A stretch of 64,000 nt of DNA. Origin: an uncultured Lutibacter sp. Lineage in GTDB: Bacteria > Bacteroidota > Bacteroidia > Flavobacteriales > Flavobacteriaceae. Both the position numbers and the translations under genes were made by a program. A model generated the notes under the pieces. The model was not told the DNA's origin and ran no database searches. It saw only the letters and a program-made list of their open reading frames with translations. Every line of letters begins with the position of its first letter. Positions within the stretch are counted from its first letter, which is position 1. Of the stretch, positions 62,416-64,000 are shown piece after piece. The stretch covers positions 124,001 through 188,000 of the forward strand of contig NZ_CANLZZ010000007.1 of NCBI RefSeq assembly GCF_947495725.1, written 5' to 3'.

Positions 62416-64000
62416 ATGAAAACAAAGCTTTTACTTATTACGCTCTTATTTTTTCTTTTAAATAACTTAATAGTTGCTCAAGAGTATACAAATTTTAAAA
62501 TAAGCAATATTTCTAAAGAACAAGCCTGGAATGCTGTAAATACTACATTTAAAGATTTTAAATTACCTAATACATATCTATTTAAAAATACTACAACAAG
62601 TAATAGTGACTTTTACATCTATACAAGTTTAATGATTAAAAACCGGTTAAAATTTAAAATTGATTACAATTTAGACACCTTAACTATTTCCTTAATAAAC
62701 AGACAATATCAATCAAACAATAAATGGATAGACAATCCTTTACCAATGTCTAAAAAACAAGCAGAAAAAATTTTAGATCCAATCAAAGAAAAAATTCTTG
62801 AGATCACACAAAATAAAATTATAACTCAAAATACCATAAGTTCTAAAAAGGCTGGTATTTTTGAAGATTTTGTCATTATAAAAACCGATGATCCTGAAAT
62901 GGATTTGCTTGCCTTACATATAAATAACAATATTATAGGGTTTGATTTATTTGATGACTTAAAAACTATAAAGACACTAATTTATAAGGAAAATAAAGAA
63001 TCGGAAGCAATCATTTTGGAATTTGATGAAAATGGACTCCCAAAATACTTGGCTTTTGAAAATTTTAATATTAAAATAAATTCGAATGCATCTGGTGAAC
63101 TAGATCTCTTAATAAAAGATAATGATAGTAAACTTATTAGTAAAGAAAAAAATTTTATAGTTCCTCAAACTCTTAATAATCCAAATAATGTATTATTTGA
63201 AAAGAATAAAAGCCATGGTCCATTTTACAATAATGAAATATTTGTTTTAGATTCTTCGATTTCTGATGCCTTAGGATTTGCTAGTACAGCAATTTCAGGA
63301 ATACTCGCTGGACTTCAAGGTCCTAAACAACTAGTATTGGAGACCATTAAAGAAACCACAAAATCTATGGGAATTACATTAGCTGATCCAAATAATAAAT
63401 TTCTATTAAATGAATTAAGCACTGCAATAGGACTCATTGGTTTAGAAGCAACTGTAACTTCTGCAACAGCTAGCGTAATGGCTTTTGCTCCTTCCCTAGC
63501 ACCTATTGCTCCTCAATTAATATTTGCAAGTATAGTAGTTGCTGGTTTAAAAATATCATATGATGCAGCAATGAGAATTAAGGAAAGACATTCCACAACA
63601 ATCCCAAAAAACGACAATCAGTCTTTAACTAAAAATAATAATATAAATGATGAAATTATAACGGGAAATTTACCTTCTAAAGACGCTTCTTTATTTACAA
63701 TTAATGCTAAAGGATTAAATGATAAAGCAACTATTATTAAACTAGCTCACGAAGCAATGAATAAAATAAATATATATGAAGATAAAATAAAAGCACTTCA
63801 AAAAACAGCCGAAGTAATTTTCACTCAAAATAAAAACGTAAATGATGAAAGGTTTTTAAAAATTGCAAATGATATTAAAAACTTAGAAGATGCCTCCAAA
63901 CAAATAAGAGCTGAATTTGGTGAAAAAATAAAAAATATTGCAGAAAAAGAAACCATTACATTTACAACAAAAAAAACAGACCCTGCAAATTATTATACCG
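62416..64000 (+). CDS. Large secreted protein of unknown function (3' truncated by window)
   Basis: The frame is open from the ATG at 62416 to the window end: 528 codons and no stop. Residues 1-21 form a signal peptide ending VAQ. The N-terminal ~280 residues are beta-rich and polar. From about 283 to 385 the sequence turns Ala/Gly/hydrophobic (FASTAISGILAGLQG; ATVTSATASVMAFAPSLAPI; LIFASIVVAGLKI), then continues as a coiled coil from about 443 to 512 (IIKLAHEAMNKINIYEDKIK). I do not recognise the family. The plan (soluble head, amphipathic hydrophobic hairpin, coiled coil) is compatible with a membrane-inserting protein. Confidence 0.7.
   Translation, partial: MKTKLLLITLLFFLLNNLIVAQEYTNFKISNISKEQAWNAVNTTFKDFKLPNTYLFKNTTTSNSDFYIYTSLMIKNRLKFKIDYNLDTLTISLINRQYQSNNKWIDNPLPMSKKQAEKILDPIKEKILEITQNKIITQNTISSKKAGIFEDFVIIKTDDPEMDLLALHINNNIIGFDLFDDLKTIKTLIYKENKESEAIILEFDENGLPKYLAFENFNIKINSNASGELDLLIKDNDSKLISKEKNFIVPQTLNNPNNVLFEKNKSHGPFYNNEIFVLDSSISDALGFASTAISGILAGLQGPKQLVLETIKETTKSMGITLADPNNKFLLNELSTAIGLIGLEATVTSATASVMAFAPSLAPIAPQLIFASIVVAGLKISYDAAMRIKERHSTTIPKNDNQSLTKNNNINDEIITGNLPSKDASLFTINAKGLNDKATIIKLAHEAMNKINIYEDKIKALQKTAEVIFTQNKNVNDERFLKIANDIKNLEDASKQIRAEFGEKIKNIAEKETITFTTKKTDPANYYT

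Overview
The window looks like chromosomal DNA of a marine-type Flavobacteriaceae (phylum Bacteroidota; Lutibacter- or Polaribacter-like, genus not certain). The DNA is very AT-rich. Promoters where visible follow the Bacteroidota pattern (TTG, about 19 bases, then TAnnTTTG). Shine-Dalgarno sites are essentially absent. Many small proteins belong to families I know only from Flavobacteriia (DUF4834, DUF6095, DUF6122, DUF6952). I see no tRNA, rRNA, insertion sequence, phage or CRISPR array. Coding density is high, with one gene-free stretch over 300 bases (3050-3778).

Layout. 1-3101: translation and RNA genes (partial prmC, a DEAD-box helicase, trmD, rplS). 3102-3778: non-coding, with a palindrome, a structured hairpin and an orphan terminator that suggests a small RNA. 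3824-10318: monomeric isocitrate dehydrogenase, MscS channel, murQ with a small membrane protein and an ATP-grasp protein, DinB-like and LysE-like proteins. 10428-18633 (minus): a surface-polysaccharide block (flippase, UDP-GlcNAc 2-epimerase, two glycosyltransferases, methyltransferase, YfhO membrane protein, DUF4834). 18736-24176 (plus): outer-membrane protein, acyltransferases, rsmE, DUF4159, bile-acid-type symporter. 24166-29384 (minus): GH3/serine-hydrolase fusion, a conserved small protein, DnaQ-like exonuclease, PPK2. 29525-38112 (plus): a TPR histidine kinase and LytTR regulator, then two lipoproteins and a tight run of unrecognised envelope proteins. 38181-44628 (minus): peroxiredoxin/thioredoxin operon, sigma-54-type response regulator, MscS channel, NatAB-like ABC exporter. 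44755-50627 (plus): MarR plus a fatty-acid beta-oxidation operon. 50773-55549: an eRF1-like small protein, MBL hydrolase, DUF2851, nitroreductase, aminoacyl-histidine dipeptidase. 55671-61160: the parA-parB-DUF5683-dapB-lepB-WbqC-DUF6122 block. 61285-64000: YiiX-like hydrolase, lipoprotein and a large secreted protein cut by the window end.

Most of the window is core housekeeping. The least explained parts are the five-gene envelope run at 33394-38112, the secreted protein with a hydrophobic core at 62416-64000, the structured non-coding region at 3102-3778, and a set of four genes whose ATG lies exactly 4 bases after the -7 promoter element, which implies leaderless mRNAs.
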